A DNA stretch of 64,000 nucleotides from positions 248,001-312,000 of the forward strand of contig NZ_CAJFCL010000003.1 of NCBI RefSeq assembly GCF_904063065.1. Reading direction: 5' to 3'. The translations under genes and the position numbers were made by a program. Under the pieces are notes generated by a model. That model saw nothing but the letters and a program-made list of their open reading frames with translations, searched no databases and was not told the origin of the DNA. Each line of letters starts with the position of its first letter. The first letter of the stretch is position 1. The DNA is from Pseudomonas paraversuta. Lineage in GTDB: Bacteria; Pseudomonadota; Gammaproteobacteria; Pseudomonadales; Pseudomonadaceae. Shown here one piece after another: positions 10,215 through 20,883 of the stretch.

Positions 10215-10519
10215 CCGCGCATCTCACTGGCAGCATCGATATCAAGCGTGTGGAAACGGCGATACAGCTGCAGCAGGATCGCCAGGCCAATGCTGGCCTC
10301 GGCTGCTGCAAGGGTGATCACCAGGATGAACATCACTTGTCCATCCGGCTGCGCCCAGCGTGCACCGGCAACGATGAACGCCAGTGCAGCGGCGTTCATC
10401 ATGATTTCCAGACTCATCAATACGAAGAGAATGTTGCGACGTACCATCAGGCCGACCAGACCGAGGCAGAACAGGACACCGGCAACGGCCAGACCATGTT
10501 CGAGAGGTATTCCTGGCAT
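10211..10519 (-). CDS. nuoK: NADH-quinone oxidoreductase subunit K
   Basis: A 102-residue subunit with three transmembrane helices, homologous to MrpC. It holds the buried glutamates of the proton path ([13 protein letters not shown] near residue 36 and [12 protein letters not shown] near 72). The stop overlaps the nuoL start by four bases and the start lies one base after the nuoJ stop. Length is exactly that of the family. Confidence 0.97.
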   Translation of the reverse strand: MPGIPLEHGLAVAGVLFCLGLVGLMVRRNILFVLMSLEIMMNAAALAFIVAGARWAQPDGQVMFILVITLAAAEASIGLAILLQLYRRFHTLDIDAASEMRG

Positions 10520-10520
10520 G

Positions 10521-11024
10521 TTATTGCTCCTTCGCCTCGTTACGGCCCAAGTGGAACGCCGTCACTGCTGCTGCAAGCAACAGAAACGAGGCGAGTTCGA
10601 CTACCAGCAGATACGGGCCGAACAGGCTGATGCCCACGGCTTTTGCATCGATGGTGGTTTGACCGATTGCAGCACCGCTCTGATGGGCGAACAGCACGTA
10701 CAGCAGTTCGGCCAGCAGCAGGGCGGACAAAATGGTCGGTCCGATCCAGATATTGGGCTTGAGCCAGATGCGTTCCTGCTGAACCGAGGCCGGGCCCTGG
10801 TTGAGCATCATCACCACAAACACGAACAGCACCATGATGGCGCCGGCGTAGGCGATCACTTCCAGCACACCGGCAAACGGTGCGCCAAGGCTGAAGAACG
10901 TCATCGCCACGGCAATCAGCGAAATAATCAGGTAGAGCAGGGCATGCACGGGGTTGGTGTTGGTGATCACACGTAACGTGGACACTACAGCGATACCCGA
11001 TGCGAAATAGAAAGCGAATTCCAT
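10521..11024 (-). CDS. nuoJ: NADH-quinone oxidoreductase subunit J
   Basis: A 167-residue membrane subunit with five predicted helices. The conserved stretch [19 protein letters not shown] (helix 3, site of the pi-bulge that couples quinone chemistry to proton movement) is clear. It belongs to the bundle that joins the quinone site to the antiporter subunits. It lies 9 bases after nuoI and one base before nuoK. Confidence 0.97.
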   Translation of the reverse strand: MEFAFYFASGIAVVSTLRVITNTNPVHALLYLIISLIAVAMTFFSLGAPFAGVLEVIAYAGAIMVLFVFVVMMLNQGPASVQQERIWLKPNIWIGPTILSALLLAELLYVLFAHQSGAAIGQTTIDAKAVGISLFGPYLLVVELASFLLLAAAVTAFHLGRNEAKEQ

Positions 11025-11033
11025 CGTTCTTCC

Positions 11034-11582
11034 TTAAGGCAGCAAGCTCTTCACGTTGATCGGCTCGGCTTCGTTCTGGGCAGCGCCTTTCGGCTTGCCC
11101 TCAACGGCCATACCCGCAACACGATAGAAGTTGTAATCAGGGTTCTTGCCGGGGCCGGAGATCAGCAGATCTTCTTTCTCGTACACCAGGTCCTGACGTT
11201 TGAACTCGGCCATCTCGAAATCCGGAGTCAGCTGGATTGCGGTGGTCGGGCAGGCTTCCTCACACAGGCCGCAAAAAATGCAGCGTGAGAAGTTGATGCG
11301 GAAAAACTCCGGGTACCAACGGCCATCTTCGGTTTCGGCTTTTTGCAGCGAAATGCAGCCCACCGGGCACGCTACGGCGCACAGGTTGCAGGCTACACAG
11401 CGCTCTTCGCCGTCCGGGTCGCGGGTCAGGACGATCCGCCCGCGATAACGCGGTGGCAGATAGACCGCTTCTTCCGGGTATTGCAGCGTGTCACGCTTGC
11501 GGAAGGCATGGCCAAACACCATCACCAGGCTGCGAAGCTGGGTGTAGGTGCCATGCACGATGTCAAACAGATACTTGAACAT
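11034..11582 (-). CDS. nuoI: NADH-quinone oxidoreductase subunit I
   Basis: A 182-residue ferredoxin-like subunit that holds two [4Fe-4S] clusters (N6a, N6b) and passes electrons towards NuoB. Cysteines C62, C65, C68, C72 ([12 protein letters not shown]) and C101, C104, C107, C111 ([12 protein letters not shown]) are all present. The N-terminal amphipathic helix anchors it to the membrane arm. It lies 12 bases after nuoH. Confidence 0.97.
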   Translation of the reverse strand: MFKYLFDIVHGTYTQLRSLVMVFGHAFRKRDTLQYPEEAVYLPPRYRGRIVLTRDPDGEERCVACNLCAVACPVGCISLQKAETEDGRWYPEFFRINFSRCIFCGLCEEACPTTAIQLTPDFEMAEFKRQDLVYEKEDLLISGPGKNPDYNFYRVAGMAVEGKPKGAAQNEAEPINVKSLLP

Positions 11583-11594
11583 GGGTCTCTATCC

Positions 11595-12602
11595 TCACTG
11601 AACCGCGCCGGCGGGCGTGTTCAACAACACGACTGCGGCGGTTACCAGCAAATTGATCAGGGTCAGCGGCAGGCAGAACTTCCAGCTGAAATCCATCACC
11701 TGGTCATACCGTGGGCGCGGAATGGAAGCGCGCAGCAGGATGAAGATCATGATGAAAAACGCGGTCTTCAGGGCGAACCAGATAAACGGAATCTGCGGCA
11801 GGATGCCGAAAGGCCCGTGCCAGCCACCGAAGAACAAAGTCACCAGCAACGCCGAGATCAACACGATCCCGATGTACTCACCAACGAAGAACATGCCCCA
11901 TTTCATGCCGGCATATTCAATGTGGTAACCATCGGCCAGTTCCTGCTCGGCTTCGGGCTGGTCGAAGGGGTGACGGTGAGTCACGGCGACGCCAGCGATG
12001 AAGAAGGTCAGGAAGCCGAAGATCTGCGGAATGATGAACCACATGTTCTGCGCTTGATATTCAACGATGTCGCGCATGTTGAACGAGCCAACCTGGACCA
12101 CGATGCCCATCAGCGCCAGGCCCATGAACACTTCGTAGGACACGGTCTGGGCCGAGGCGCGCAAGGCGCCCAGCAAGGCGAACTTGTTGTTGCTGGACCA
12201 GCCGGCGAACAACACCGCGTACACCGACAGACCGGCCATGGCGAAGAAGAACAGGATGCCGATGTTCAGGTCCGCCACGCCCCAGGTCGGGGTGATCGGG
12301 ATGATCGCAAAGGCGACCAGCAAGGCGCTCATGGCTACCACCGGTGCCAGGGTGAAAATCACCTTGTCGGCAAACGGCGGGGTCCAGTCTTCCTTGAAGA
12401 ACATCTTGATCATGTCGGCGGCAATCTGAAACGCGCCGAACGGGCCAACCCGGTTCGGACCGTAACGGTCCTGCCAGAGGGCGAGCAAACGACGCTCGAC
12501 CCAGCTCAACAGCGCGCCGCAGACCACCACGGCAAGCAGGATGACCACTGCTTTGAGTACCGAGATAATTACGTCGATCACTTCAGGCGTAAACCAGGTC
12601 AT
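11595..12602 (-). CDS. nuoH: NADH-quinone oxidoreductase subunit H
   Basis: A 335-residue subunit with eight or nine helices that forms most of the quinone-binding chamber. Conserved loops [20 protein letters not shown] and [20 protein letters not shown], rich in the charged residues of the E-channel, are intact. The start overlaps the nuoG stop by four bases. Length fits the family (E. coli 325). Confidence 0.97.
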   Translation of the reverse strand: MTWFTPEVIDVIISVLKAVVILLAVVVCGALLSWVERRLLALWQDRYGPNRVGPFGAFQIAADMIKMFFKEDWTPPFADKVIFTLAPVVAMSALLVAFAIIPITPTWGVADLNIGILFFFAMAGLSVYAVLFAGWSSNNKFALLGALRASAQTVSYEVFMGLALMGIVVQVGSFNMRDIVEYQAQNMWFIIPQIFGFLTFFIAGVAVTHRHPFDQPEAEQELADGYHIEYAGMKWGMFFVGEYIGIVLISALLVTLFFGGWHGPFGILPQIPFIWFALKTAFFIMIFILLRASIPRPRYDQVMDFSWKFCLPLTLINLLVTAAVVLLNTPAGAVQ

Positions 12603-15313
12603 TGGGCTGCCTCCTGCAAACCGTCAACGGTAAGACCAAAGATCGCAGGCGGGATGCCGGCAAGACCTGCAGGCAATGCCACCAGACCTGAACCCAGCTC
12701 TTCATTGATCCGCAGCGGCAGACGCAGGGTCACACCGGCAACGTTCAGGCTGAGCAGAGCGCCGTCATTGACACCCAGACGATCGGCTTCGGCCTTGGCC
12801 AGCGCGATGTAAGCCGCCGGAATGCGTTCTTGAACCGGCGCGGCCTTGGAAGAGTTCTCTTCGCTGCCCAGCAGGTGGAAGAACGGCACTACTTGCCAGG
12901 TGCCGCGTGCCGGGTTGAATGCGCCCGGAATGCCGGCGAACCAGTTCAGCGAATCACCCTTGCTTTCGATCAGGCGGGTGCCCGGGTCGCCAGCACGGAT
13001 ATGACCACCCACTTCGTCCTGGAACTTGTTCCACGCTTGTGGCGAGTTCCAGCCCGGCGACCAGGCGAACGGCACCTGTTGGCGCGGTTCGACGGAGCCC
13101 GAGTAACCTTCCATCGAGAAGGCAAACGCGGTGTCCGGGTCTTGTGGGGTGCGAGGCTCATGCACGCTGATATTGGCGCGCATGGCGGTACGGCCGCTGT
13201 AACGCAGCGGTTCGCGGGCCAGTTTCATACCTTTGATACGGAACGCAGCAGAAGGTGCGGCATCAACGATGCGCGCCAACTCTGGAGTGCTCGCAGCAGT
13301 GGCCTGAGTCACGTGGTCCAGCAGGGTCCAGTCAACCGGCTTGTTCAGCAGGGTGCTGCGCAGGGCGTGCAACCAGCGCCAGCCTTCGTGAACCAGAATG
13401 CTGGCGTCCAGGTAAGTCGGGTCGAACACCTGGAAGAAGCGCTGGGCACGGCCTTCCTGGCTGACCAGCGTACCGTCGCCTTCAGCGAAGCTGGCGGCTG
13501 GCAGAACCAGGTCGGCACGGTCGGTGGTCGCGGTCTTTTGATGATCGGCAACGATCAGCACTTTGGCCGCATCCAGCGCAGCATTGACCTTGACTGCATC
13601 AACCCGGGTGAACAGGTCGTTTTCCAGCACTACGATGGCGTCGGCTTTACCGTCAGTCACTGCTTGCAGGGCCGCGTCCAGCGATTCGCCACCGAGCATG
13701 GCCAGGCCAAGGCTGTTGGCTTCCGGAACGATCAGGCTGATGGAACCGGCCTTTTCCCGCAGGTGCAAGGCTTTGGCGATGTTGCCTGCGGCTTCGATCA
13801 GGGCTTTGCAGCCCAGGGAAGTACCGGCAATGATCAGTGGGCGTTTGGCTGCCAGCAGGGCGTTGGCGATGCGTTGTGCCAGCTCCAGGGCTTCTGCATC
13901 CAGACCGGTGACGGCAGGCGCGCTGGCGTCGATGGCATGGGCCACGGCGAAACCGATACGGGCCAGGTCATCCGGTGCTGCGTGTACGCATTCTTCGGCA
14001 ACGTCGTCGAGCTTGGTTTCAGCCAGGCTGGCGATGAACAACGGGTACAGGGCGTGTTGGCCGATGTTTTTGACTGCAGCATCGAGCCATGGCTGTACGC
14101 GCATGCCGTCGGCCATTTCTTCGGCCTTGCCCTTGACCGATTGACGCAGCGACAGCGCCATACGGGCGGCGGTCTGGGTCAGGTCTTCGCCAAGGACGAA
14201 AATGGCGTCGTGATCTTCGATCTCGCGCATGTTCGGCACTGGCAACGGGCTGTCTTTCAGAACTTGCAGCACCAGACGGATGCGCTCCAGCTCACCGGCT
14301 TCGATGCCCGAGTAGAAGTGCTCGGCGCCGACCAGTTCGCGCAACGCGTAGTTGCTTTCGAGGCTGGCACGTGGCGAACCGATACCGACGATGTTGCGAC
14401 CGCGCAGCAGGTCGGCAGCCTTGTCCAGTGCCGCGTCGAGGCTCAGTTTGCTGCCATCGGCCAGCAATGGCTGGCGCGGGCGGTCTGTGCGGTTGACGTA
14501 GCCATAGCCGAAACGGCCACGGTCACACAGGAAGTACTGGTTGACCGAACCGTTGAAGCGGTTTTCGATGCGGCGCAATTCGCCATAACGCTCACCCGGG
14601 CTGATGTTGCAGCCGCTGGAGCAACCGTGGCAGATGCTGGGTGAAAACTGCATGTCCCACTTGCGGTTGTAGCGCTCGGAGTGGGTTTTGTCAGTGAACA
14701 CGCCGGTCGGGCAGACTTCGGTGAGGTTGCCCGAGAATTCGCTTTCGAGCACGCCGTCTTCAACGCGACCGAAGTACACGTTGTCGTGGGCGCCGAATAC
14801 GCCGAGGTCGGTGCCGCCGGCGTAGTCTTTATAGAAGCGCACGCAGCGATAGCAGGCGATGCAGCGGTTCATTTCGTGGGAAATGAACGGGCCCAGTTGC
14901 TGGTTCTGGTGAGTACGCTTGGTGAAGCGATAACGGCGCTCGTTGTGGCCGGTCATCACGGTCATGTCTTGCAGATGACAGTGACCGCCTTCTTCGCACA
15001 CAGGGCAGTCGTGCGGGTGGTTGGTCATCAGCCATTCAACAACGCTGGCGCGAAACACTTTCGCCTCTTCGTCGTCGATGGAGATCCAGCTACCGTCGGT
15101 GGCCGGGGTCATGCATGACATGACGATACGACCACGCTTGTCGTTCTCGTCGGTGTACTGCTTGACGGCGCATTGGCGGCAAGCGCCAACACTGCCCAGG
15201 GCAGGGTGCCAGCAGAAATACGGGATATCGAGGCCTAGCGACAGACACGCCTGTAACAGGTTGTCTGCCCCATCGACTTCGAGATCTTTGCCGTCTACGT
15301 GGATAGTGGCCAT
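12599..15313 (-). CDS. nuoG: NADH-quinone oxidoreductase subunit G
   Basis: A 904-residue peripheral subunit with the Fe-S relay of complex I. The N-terminal domain binds [2Fe-2S] N1b (C34, C45, C48, C67). Next come the His/Cys-type cluster N5 ([14 protein letters not shown]) and the N4 cluster (CIACYRC ... CPTGV). Then CHGCSSGC with a downstream FLCDRG supplies the extra N7 cluster found in E. coli-type NuoG. The rest is a molybdopterin-oxidoreductase-like fold without cofactor function. A 132-base gap with a hairpin separates it from nuoF, the largest gap in the operon. The ribosome site is weak. Confidence 0.97.
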   Translation of the reverse strand: MATIHVDGKDLEVDGADNLLQACLSLGLDIPYFCWHPALGSVGACRQCAVKQYTDENDKRGRIVMSCMTPATDGSWISIDDEEAKVFRASVVEWLMTNHPHDCPVCEEGGHCHLQDMTVMTGHNERRYRFTKRTHQNQQLGPFISHEMNRCIACYRCVRFYKDYAGGTDLGVFGAHDNVYFGRVEDGVLESEFSGNLTEVCPTGVFTDKTHSERYNRKWDMQFSPSICHGCSSGCNISPGERYGELRRIENRFNGSVNQYFLCDRGRFGYGYVNRTDRPRQPLLADGSKLSLDAALDKAADLLRGRNIVGIGSPRASLESNYALRELVGAEHFYSGIEAGELERIRLVLQVLKDSPLPVPNMREIEDHDAIFVLGEDLTQTAARMALSLRQSVKGKAEEMADGMRVQPWLDAAVKNIGQHALYPLFIASLAETKLDDVAEECVHAAPDDLARIGFAVAHAIDASAPAVTGLDAEALELAQRIANALLAAKRPLIIAGTSLGCKALIEAAGNIAKALHLREKAGSISLIVPEANSLGLAMLGGESLDAALQAVTDGKADAIVVLENDLFTRVDAVKVNAALDAAKVLIVADHQKTATTDRADLVLPAASFAEGDGTLVSQEGRAQRFFQVFDPTYLDASILVHEGWRWLHALRSTLLNKPVDWTLLDHVTQATAASTPELARIVDAAPSAAFRIKGMKLAREPLRYSGRTAMRANISVHEPRTPQDPDTAFAFSMEGYSGSVEPRQQVPFAWSPGWNSPQAWNKFQDEVGGHIRAGDPGTRLIESKGDSLNWFAGIPGAFNPARGTWQVVPFFHLLGSEENSSKAAPVQERIPAAYIALAKAEADRLGVNDGALLSLNVAGVTLRLPLRINEELGSGLVALPAGLAGIPPAIFGLTVDGLQEAAQ

Positions 15314-15414
15314 GGTTCAAAGGTCTTCGTTGGCCCGGTGTCAGCGGGCGTGGCTAATGGAATCTTGTTATGCGTTCGAAGCAACTCAGCCTTACGGCGT
15401 TATCGAACGATCAG

Positions 15415-15434
15415 AGAGCGGCACGGACCGCTCT
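15415..15434 (-). other. hairpin in the nuoF-nuoG intercistronic gap
   Basis: AGAGCGG and CCGCTCT pair perfectly around a six-base loop, 11 bases beyond the nuoF stop. No T-run follows on the minus strand, so it is more likely an mRNA stability or processing element than a terminator. Confidence 0.5.
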
Positions 15435-15445
15435 CCTTCAGAGCG

Positions 15446-16801
15446 TTACGCGCCGATAACAATCGGGCGTGCCAGAGGCGGAACTCCGGGTTTTGCTTGC
15501 GCAATACCGGCTTCGAACTCTGGACGGAAGTACTTGATCGCGCTGCCCAATGGCTCCACGGCACCCGGTGCGTGAGCACAGAACGTCTTGCCAGGGCCGA
15601 GGAAACCGACCAGACCCAGCAGGGTCTCGATATCGCCGGGCTGACCCTCACCGTTCTCGATGGCCATCAGCAGCTTGACGCTCCATGGCAGGCCATCACG
15701 GCACGGGGTGCAGAAACCGCAGGATTCGCGAGAGAAGAACTGTTCCATGTTGCGCAGCAGGGACACCATGTTGACGCTGTCGTCGACGGCCATGGCCAGA
15801 CCGGTACCCATACGGGTGCCGACCTTGGCGATGCCACCGGCGTACATTTGTGCGTCCAGGTGCTCCGGCAGCAGGAAGCCGGTACCGGCACCGCCCGGCT
15901 GCCAGCACTTGAGCTTGAAGCCGTCGCGCATGCCGCCGGCATAGTCTTCGAACAGCTCGCGGGCGGTCACGCCAAACGGCAGTTCCCACAGGCCGGGGTT
16001 CTTGACCTTGCCGGAGAAGCCCATGAGCTTGGTGCCCATGTCTTCGCTGCCTTCGCGGGCAATGGATTTGTACCAGTCAACGCCGTTGCCGATGATGGCT
16101 GGCACGTTGCACAGGGTTTCAACGTTGTTCACGCAAGTCGGCTTGCCCCATACGCCCACGGCTGCCGGGAACGGCGGCTTGGAGCGCGGGTTGGCGCGAC
16201 GGCCTTCGAGGGAGTTGATCAGTGCGGTTTCTTCACCGCAGATGTAACGCCCGGCGCCGGTGTGAACGAACAGTTCGAAGTCAAACCCCGAGCCCAGGAT
16301 GTTCTTGCCCAGCAGGCCCGCAGCCTTGGCTTCTTCGACCGCACGGTTGAGGTGCTTGGCGGCGGTGGTGTATTCGCCACGCAGGAAGATATAGCCACGG
16401 TAGGTTTTCAGTGCGCGGGCACTGATCAGCATGCCTTCGATCAGCAGATGGGGCAGTTGCTCCATCAGCATGCGGTCTTTCCAGGTGTTGGGTTCCATCT
16501 CATCGGCGTTACACAGCAGGTAACGGATGTTCATGGATTCGTCTTTGGGCATCAGCCCCCACTTCACCCCGGTAGGGAAGCCGGCGCCGCCTCGACCCTT
16601 GAGGCCGGCGTCTTTCACGGTCTGGACGATGTCGTCCGTGGCCATGTCGGCGAATGCCTTGCGGGCTGCAGCGTAACCGTCCTTGGCCTGGTACTCGTCA
16701 AGCCATACCGGCTCGCCGTCGTCACGCAGACGCCAGGTCAGAGGATGGGTTTCCGGCGACCGCGCGATACGGTTGGCAGGGCCGAAAGAAGTCAGGGTCA
16801 T
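15446..16801 (-). CDS. nuoF: NADH-quinone oxidoreductase subunit F
   Basis: A 451-residue flavoprotein where NADH is oxidised. The glycine-rich [17 protein letters not shown] binds [21 protein letters not shown] is the family signature, and [12 protein letters not shown] plus a later Cys (TFCAH) hold [4Fe-4S] N3. The start overlaps the nuoE stop by four bases. It works with NuoE and NuoG as the NADH dehydrogenase module. Confidence 0.97.
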   Translation of the reverse strand: MTLTSFGPANRIARSPETHPLTWRLRDDGEPVWLDEYQAKDGYAAARKAFADMATDDIVQTVKDAGLKGRGGAGFPTGVKWGLMPKDESMNIRYLLCNADEMEPNTWKDRMLMEQLPHLLIEGMLISARALKTYRGYIFLRGEYTTAAKHLNRAVEEAKAAGLLGKNILGSGFDFELFVHTGAGRYICGEETALINSLEGRRANPRSKPPFPAAVGVWGKPTCVNNVETLCNVPAIIGNGVDWYKSIAREGSEDMGTKLMGFSGKVKNPGLWELPFGVTARELFEDYAGGMRDGFKLKCWQPGGAGTGFLLPEHLDAQMYAGGIAKVGTRMGTGLAMAVDDSVNMVSLLRNMEQFFSRESCGFCTPCRDGLPWSVKLLMAIENGEGQPGDIETLLGLVGFLGPGKTFCAHAPGAVEPLGSAIKYFRPEFEAGIAQAKPGVPPLARPIVIGA

Positions 16802-17295
16802 GGGTAGCCCTCCAACAACGTGGCGACGCCAGCAGGCTGTACGTCACCGAATGTGTCGTCGTCGATCATCAACGCCGGCGCCTTGTCGCAGTTCCCCAGG
16901 CAGCACACTGGCAGCAGCGTGAAGCGGCCGTCTGCAGTGGTCTGGCCCAGGCCGATGCCCAGCTTGCTCTGGATTTCGCTGACTACGGATTCGTGGCCAC
17001 CGATGTAGCAGACCATGCTGTCGCATACGCGAATGATGTGACGGCCCACTGGCTGACGGAAGATCTGGCTGTAGAACGTGGCCACGCCTTCAACGTCGCT
17101 GGCGGGGATGCCGAGCATTTCACCGATGGCGTAAAGCGCGCCATCGGGCACCCAGCCGCGTTCCTTCTGAACGATCTTCAGGGCTTCGATCGACGCAGCG
17201 CGCGGATCTTCGTAGTGATGCAGCTCGTGCTCGATGGCCGAGCGCTCGGTTTCGCTCAGGGCGAAACGGTCTGTCTGGATAAGCGTGCTGTTCAT
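16798..17295 (-). CDS. nuoE: NADH-quinone oxidoreductase subunit E
   Basis: A 165-residue thioredoxin-like [2Fe-2S] (N1a) subunit. The ligands C91 and C96 (CDSMVC) and C132 and C136 (CLGNC) are present. It sits beside NuoF at the tip of the peripheral arm. The gene starts two bases after the nuoCD stop and overlaps nuoF by four. Confidence 0.97.
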   Translation of the reverse strand: MNSTLIQTDRFALSETERSAIEHELHHYEDPRAASIEALKIVQKERGWVPDGALYAIGEMLGIPASDVEGVATFYSQIFRQPVGRHIIRVCDSMVCYIGGHESVVSEIQSKLGIGLGQTTADGRFTLLPVCCLGNCDKAPALMIDDDTFGDVQPAGVATLLEGYP

Positions 17296-17297
17296 GC

Positions 17298-19082
17298 TTA
17301 GCGGTCCACGTCGGCCATAACGAAATCGATACTACCCAGGTACGCAATCAAGTCCGCGACCATTTCGCCTTTGATCACCGAAGGGATCTGCTGCAGGTGC
17401 GGGAAGCTTGGGGTGCGAATCCGGGTGCGGTAGCTCATGGTGCCGCCATCGCTCGTCAGGTAATAACTGTTGATGCCCTTGGTCGCTTCGATCATCTGGA
17501 AGGATTCGTTGGCCGGCATTACCGGGCCCCACGAAACTTGCAGGAAGTGCGTGATCAAGGTCTCGATGTGCTGCAGCGTGCGCTCTTTAGGCGGCGGCGT
17601 GGTCAGCGGGTGATCCGCCTTGTACGGCCCGGCCGGCATGTTGCGCATGCACTGCTCGATGATTTTCAGGCTCTGGCGCATTTCTTCGACGCGCACGATG
17701 CAGCGGTCGTAGGCATCGCCGTTGGCCGCCAGCGGGACTTCAAACTCGAAGTTCTCGTAGCCGGAATACGGACGCGCCTTGCGCAGGTCGAAATCGCAAC
17801 CTGTCGAACGCAGGCCGGCACCGGTGACGCCCCATTCCAGGGCCTCTTTGGTGTTGTAGGCGGCGACGCCGATCGTACGGCCACGCAGGATGCTGTTGTC
17901 CAGAGCGGCTTTCTGGTACTCGTCCAGACGCTTGGGCATCCAGTCGATGAATTCCTTGACCAGGCGTTCCCAGCCGTTCGGCAGGTCGTGGGCAACACCG
18001 CCGATGCGGTACCAGGCCGGGTGCAGACGGAAGCCGGTGATGGCTTCGATCACCTTGTATGCGCGCTGACGGTCGGTAAACGTGAAGAACACCGGGGTCA
18101 TTGCGCCTACGTCCTGGATGTATGTCCCCAGGAACAGCAGGTGGCTGGTGATACGGAAGAACTCGGCCATCATGATGCGGATGGTGTCTACCCGATCCGG
18201 TACCTTGATGCCCGCCAGCTTCTCGACCGACAGCACGTACGGCAGGTTGTTCATCACGCCGCCGAGGTAGTCGATACGGTCGGTGTACGGGATGAAGCTG
18301 TGCCAGGACTGGCGCTCGGCCATTTTTTCGGCACCACGGTGGTGGTAGCCGACGTCTGGCACGCAGTCGACGATCTCTTCACCGTCCAGCTGCAGAATGA
18401 TGCGGAAGGCACCGTGAGCAGAAGGGTGGTTGGGGCCGAGGTTGAGGAACATGTAGTCCTCGTTTTCCCCGGAACGCTTCATGCCCCAGTCTTCGGGTTT
18501 GAAACGGGCGGCTTCTTCTTCCAGCTGAACCTTGGCCAGGGTCAGGCTGTACGGATCGAACTCAGTGGCCCGGGCCGGGAAGTCCTTGCGCAGCGGGTGA
18601 CCTTCCCAGGTCGGCGGCATCATGATGCGCGACAGGTGCGGGTGGCCTTTGAAGTCGATACCGAACATGTCCCAGACTTCACGCTCGTACCAGTTGGCGT
18701 TCGGCCAGATACCGGTGATGGTCGGCACGCTCAGGTCACTTTCGGACAGCGCCACCTTGATCATGACGTCGCTGTTACGTTCAAGCGACATCAGGTGATA
18801 GAAGACGGTGAAGTCGGCACCCGATGGCAGGTCCTGACGCTTGGTGCGCAGACGTTCGTCCACACCGTGCAAGTCGTAGAGCATGACGTAAGGTTTTGGC
18901 AGGTTGCGCAGGAAGGTCAGTACTTCAACCAGTTTTGCGCGGGTAACCCAAAGCACCGGCATGCCGGTGCGCGTGGCCTGGGCAGTGAATGCCTCAGGGC
19001 CAAAACGGGTGTTCAGTTCGACAACCACATCTTGGTCGTCAGCCTTATAAGGCGGGATGTACAGAGCGGAGCCTGTAGTCAT
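17298..19082 (-). CDS. nuoCD: NADH-quinone oxidoreductase fused subunits C/D
   Basis: A 594-residue fusion of NuoC (about residues 1-190, 30-kDa family, [16 protein letters not shown]) and NuoD (about 205-594, 49-kDa family, [22 protein letters not shown]-like [23 protein letters not shown]). NuoD lines the quinone pocket; the loop NHPSAHG carries the quinone-interacting His. The fusion is normal for Pseudomonas and enterics. I place the start at the ATG giving [17 protein letters not shown] because that matches the conserved Pseudomonas N-terminus; an upstream TTG would add eight residues and has no ribosome site. Confidence 0.95.
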   Translation of the reverse strand: MTTGSALYIPPYKADDQDVVVELNTRFGPEAFTAQATRTGMPVLWVTRAKLVEVLTFLRNLPKPYVMLYDLHGVDERLRTKRQDLPSGADFTVFYHLMSLERNSDVMIKVALSESDLSVPTITGIWPNANWYEREVWDMFGIDFKGHPHLSRIMMPPTWEGHPLRKDFPARATEFDPYSLTLAKVQLEEEAARFKPEDWGMKRSGENEDYMFLNLGPNHPSAHGAFRIILQLDGEEIVDCVPDVGYHHRGAEKMAERQSWHSFIPYTDRIDYLGGVMNNLPYVLSVEKLAGIKVPDRVDTIRIMMAEFFRITSHLLFLGTYIQDVGAMTPVFFTFTDRQRAYKVIEAITGFRLHPAWYRIGGVAHDLPNGWERLVKEFIDWMPKRLDEYQKAALDNSILRGRTIGVAAYNTKEALEWGVTGAGLRSTGCDFDLRKARPYSGYENFEFEVPLAANGDAYDRCIVRVEEMRQSLKIIEQCMRNMPAGPYKADHPLTTPPPKERTLQHIETLITHFLQVSWGPVMPANESFQMIEATKGINSYYLTSDGGTMSYRTRIRTPSFPHLQQIPSVIKGEMVADLIAYLGSIDFVMADVDR

Positions 19083-19155
19083 GGTTTTTTTATCGCTTTC
19101 GGTCAACGTAAAGAATGAAGCCAGTGTCTCGTTCTATTAAAGAAGCAGAGCTGGA

Positions 19156-19830
19156 TCAGACTTCGTCGGGGCTGCGCAGGTTGGTCACCTGAATACGCTG
19201 TTCACGGCGCTGTTCCTTTTGTGACGGCATCTCGGCGCGATAAACGCCTTGTTCGCCGACAACCCAGGAAAGTGGGCGACGCTCCTGGCCAATCGACTCT
19301 TGCAAGAGCATCAAGCCCTGCAGAAAAGCCTCTGGGCGGGGTGGGCAGCCAGGCACGTAAACGTCCACGGGCAGGAACTTGTCGACCCCTTGAACCACGG
19401 AGTAAATGTCGTACATGCCACCGGAGTTGGCGCAAGAACCCATGGAAATAACCCATTTAGGCTCAAGCATTTGCTCATAGAGACGCTGAATGATCGGCGC
19501 CATCTTGATGAAGCAGGTACCGGCAATAACCATGAAATCCGCCTGACGCGGCGATGCCCGGATAACTTCGGCGCCAAAGCGCGCGATGTCGTGGGGCGCC
19601 GTGAAGGCGGTGGTCATCTCCACGTAGCAGCAGGACAGACCGAAGTTGTACGGCCACAGGGAGTTCTTACGTCCCCAATTGACCGTATTGTTCAGTACGT
19701 CCTCAAGCTTGCCCATGAAGATGTTTTTGTGGACTTGATCTTCTAACGGATCGGAAACGGTTTCCCGTTTGCCGATCGGGTACTGCTCGTTAGGAGCATC
19801 CGGGTCGATCCTGGTGAGTTCGTATTGCAT
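19156..19830 (-). CDS. nuoB: NADH-quinone oxidoreductase subunit B
   Basis: A 224-residue subunit that carries the terminal [4Fe-4S] cluster N2, electron donor to quinone. All four ligands are seen: tandem C67-C68 (LSCCYVEM), C133 ([10 protein letters not shown]) and C162 (VPGCPPRP). The start ATG is preceded by GAGG at 8 bases; an in-frame TTG two codons earlier is less likely. It follows nuoA by 10 bases and precedes nuoCD by 73 bases. Confidence 0.97.
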   Translation of the reverse strand: MQYELTRIDPDAPNEQYPIGKRETVSDPLEDQVHKNIFMGKLEDVLNNTVNWGRKNSLWPYNFGLSCCYVEMTTAFTAPHDIARFGAEVIRASPRQADFMVIAGTCFIKMAPIIQRLYEQMLEPKWVISMGSCANSGGMYDIYSVVQGVDKFLPVDVYVPGCPPRPEAFLQGLMLLQESIGQERRPLSWVVGEQGVYRAEMPSQKEQRREQRIQVTNLRSPDEV

Positions 19831-19840
19831 CGCCAAAGCC

Positions 19841-20254
19841 TCATTGTTTCAGCTTGGCCTGCCGCTTACGACGAGCTTCCGGTGCCCAATCAAGAGCACC
19901 CACCCGAAATAGGTAGACAAGGCCTGCCAACAGAATTGCTATGAAAACGAGAGCTTCGACGAATCCGGTCCAGCCGCTTTCGCGAACAGACACAGACCAG
20001 GCAAAGAGAAAAAGGGCTTCGATATCGAAGATCACGAACAGCATCGCGACCAGATAGAATTTGGCTGAGAGCCGCAAGCGGGCGCCACCGGTAGGTAGCA
20101 TGCCCGACTCGAACGGTTCGTTTTTGCTGCGACCCCAGGCTTTTGACCCGAGGAGGCTGGAGACGCCGAGCATGAAGGCACAAAGGCCGACAACACCGAG
20201 AAGGAAAATGGCAAAGCCCCAGTTGTGGGCTATGAGTCCTGTCGCTTCGGGCAT
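19841..20254 (-). CDS. nuoA: NADH-quinone oxidoreductase subunit A
   Basis: A 137-residue three-helix membrane subunit near the quinone site. The conserved loop [32 protein letters not shown] is intact, including the acidic [11 protein letters not shown]. It is the first gene of the operon; the ATG has AAGGA at 8 bases. The N-terminal [17 protein letters not shown] matches the longer Pseudomonas form. Confidence 0.97.
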   Translation of the reverse strand: MPEATGLIAHNWGFAIFLLGVVGLCAFMLGVSSLLGSKAWGRSKNEPFESGMLPTGGARLRLSAKFYLVAMLFVIFDIEALFLFAWSVSVRESGWTGFVEALVFIAILLAGLVYLFRVGALDWAPEARRKRQAKLKQ

Positions 20255-20782
20255 GCTGGTAATCCTTAACAGAGAGCAAAGGTCTCTGAGCTTAAAAAAG
20301 AAATAAAGCAGTGACGATATGTCGCAGCGCTATTGATGGCCGGGATTTTATGGCTAAACACCCGGCAAGTAAATTTTCTAAGATGAATTAATTCAATCCT
20401 TTAGTGGTAGAGACATCCATAAAGACTGTCCAGGCCACGTTGTACGGGCATTGCAGCGTGTTTTGGTGATTATGTTTGGTGGGGCAACCAATCAACAAAA
20501 GCAACTCTAAATGATAATTAATATCGTTTAAGCGCTTGTCTGTGAGGACTCCGCTGCGGGGGTGTGTGGAAGTTGGCTTATATATGTACCGGATGCAAGT
20601 TCCGGACTTGGCTTTTTACCCGATTCTTGTTTCCGGGTATGGACCTGGATCAGTTTTTCGTCGATTCAAAAGGTGTCGCTGCATGGGCTCGGTGCAGGTG
20701 CTGGCTTGCCAGTGACGCTGTCGTGCCGCAAGGAGGCATGGAAGCTGTCGCCGGCCAGCCAGTTTCTGCGGATCAATGGTCA
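20255..20782. promoter_or_regulatory. nuo upstream control region
   Basis: About 530 bases lie between the aceA terminator and nuoA. They hold no convincing gene. AT-rich stretches at 20280-20400, including a 12-base palindrome TGAATTAATTCA (20394-20405), are likely promoter territory. A Fur-like dyad lies at 20512-20526. A clear single -35/-10 pair cannot be chosen by eye. Confidence 0.55.
20512..20526. promoter_or_regulatory. candidate Fur box upstream of nuo
   Basis: TGATAATTAATATCG matches the 7-1-7 Fur consensus TGATAATnATTATCA at 12 of 14 fixed positions. It lies about 258 bases before nuoA. Complex I is rich in Fe-S clusters, so iron control would make sense, but the distance is large and the match could be chance in AT-rich DNA. 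Confidence 0.35.
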
Positions 20783-20811
20783 GCAAAAAAAAGCCCCGAA
20801 CCAGTCGGGGC
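20783..20811 (-). terminator. Rho-independent terminator of aceA
   Basis: GCCCCGA and TCGGGGC (20793-20799, 20805-20811) form a 7-base stem with a 5-base loop, followed on the minus strand by eight T. It lies about 70 bases past the aceA stop. Confidence 0.88.
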
Positions 20812-20883
20812 GTCATGTTCAAGGCATTGCGTGTTTTTCTCGGCAGGTCAGGCAATGTCCCTGTTTCGTTTTTCGGCTGGCAA

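Noticed and set aside
8436-10976. 846-codon open frame antisense to nuoL, nuoK and nuoJ
   Set aside because: It mirrors real genes on the other strand, is Gln/His/Arg-rich and has no protein-like pattern; long antisense frames are common in GC-rich coding DNA.
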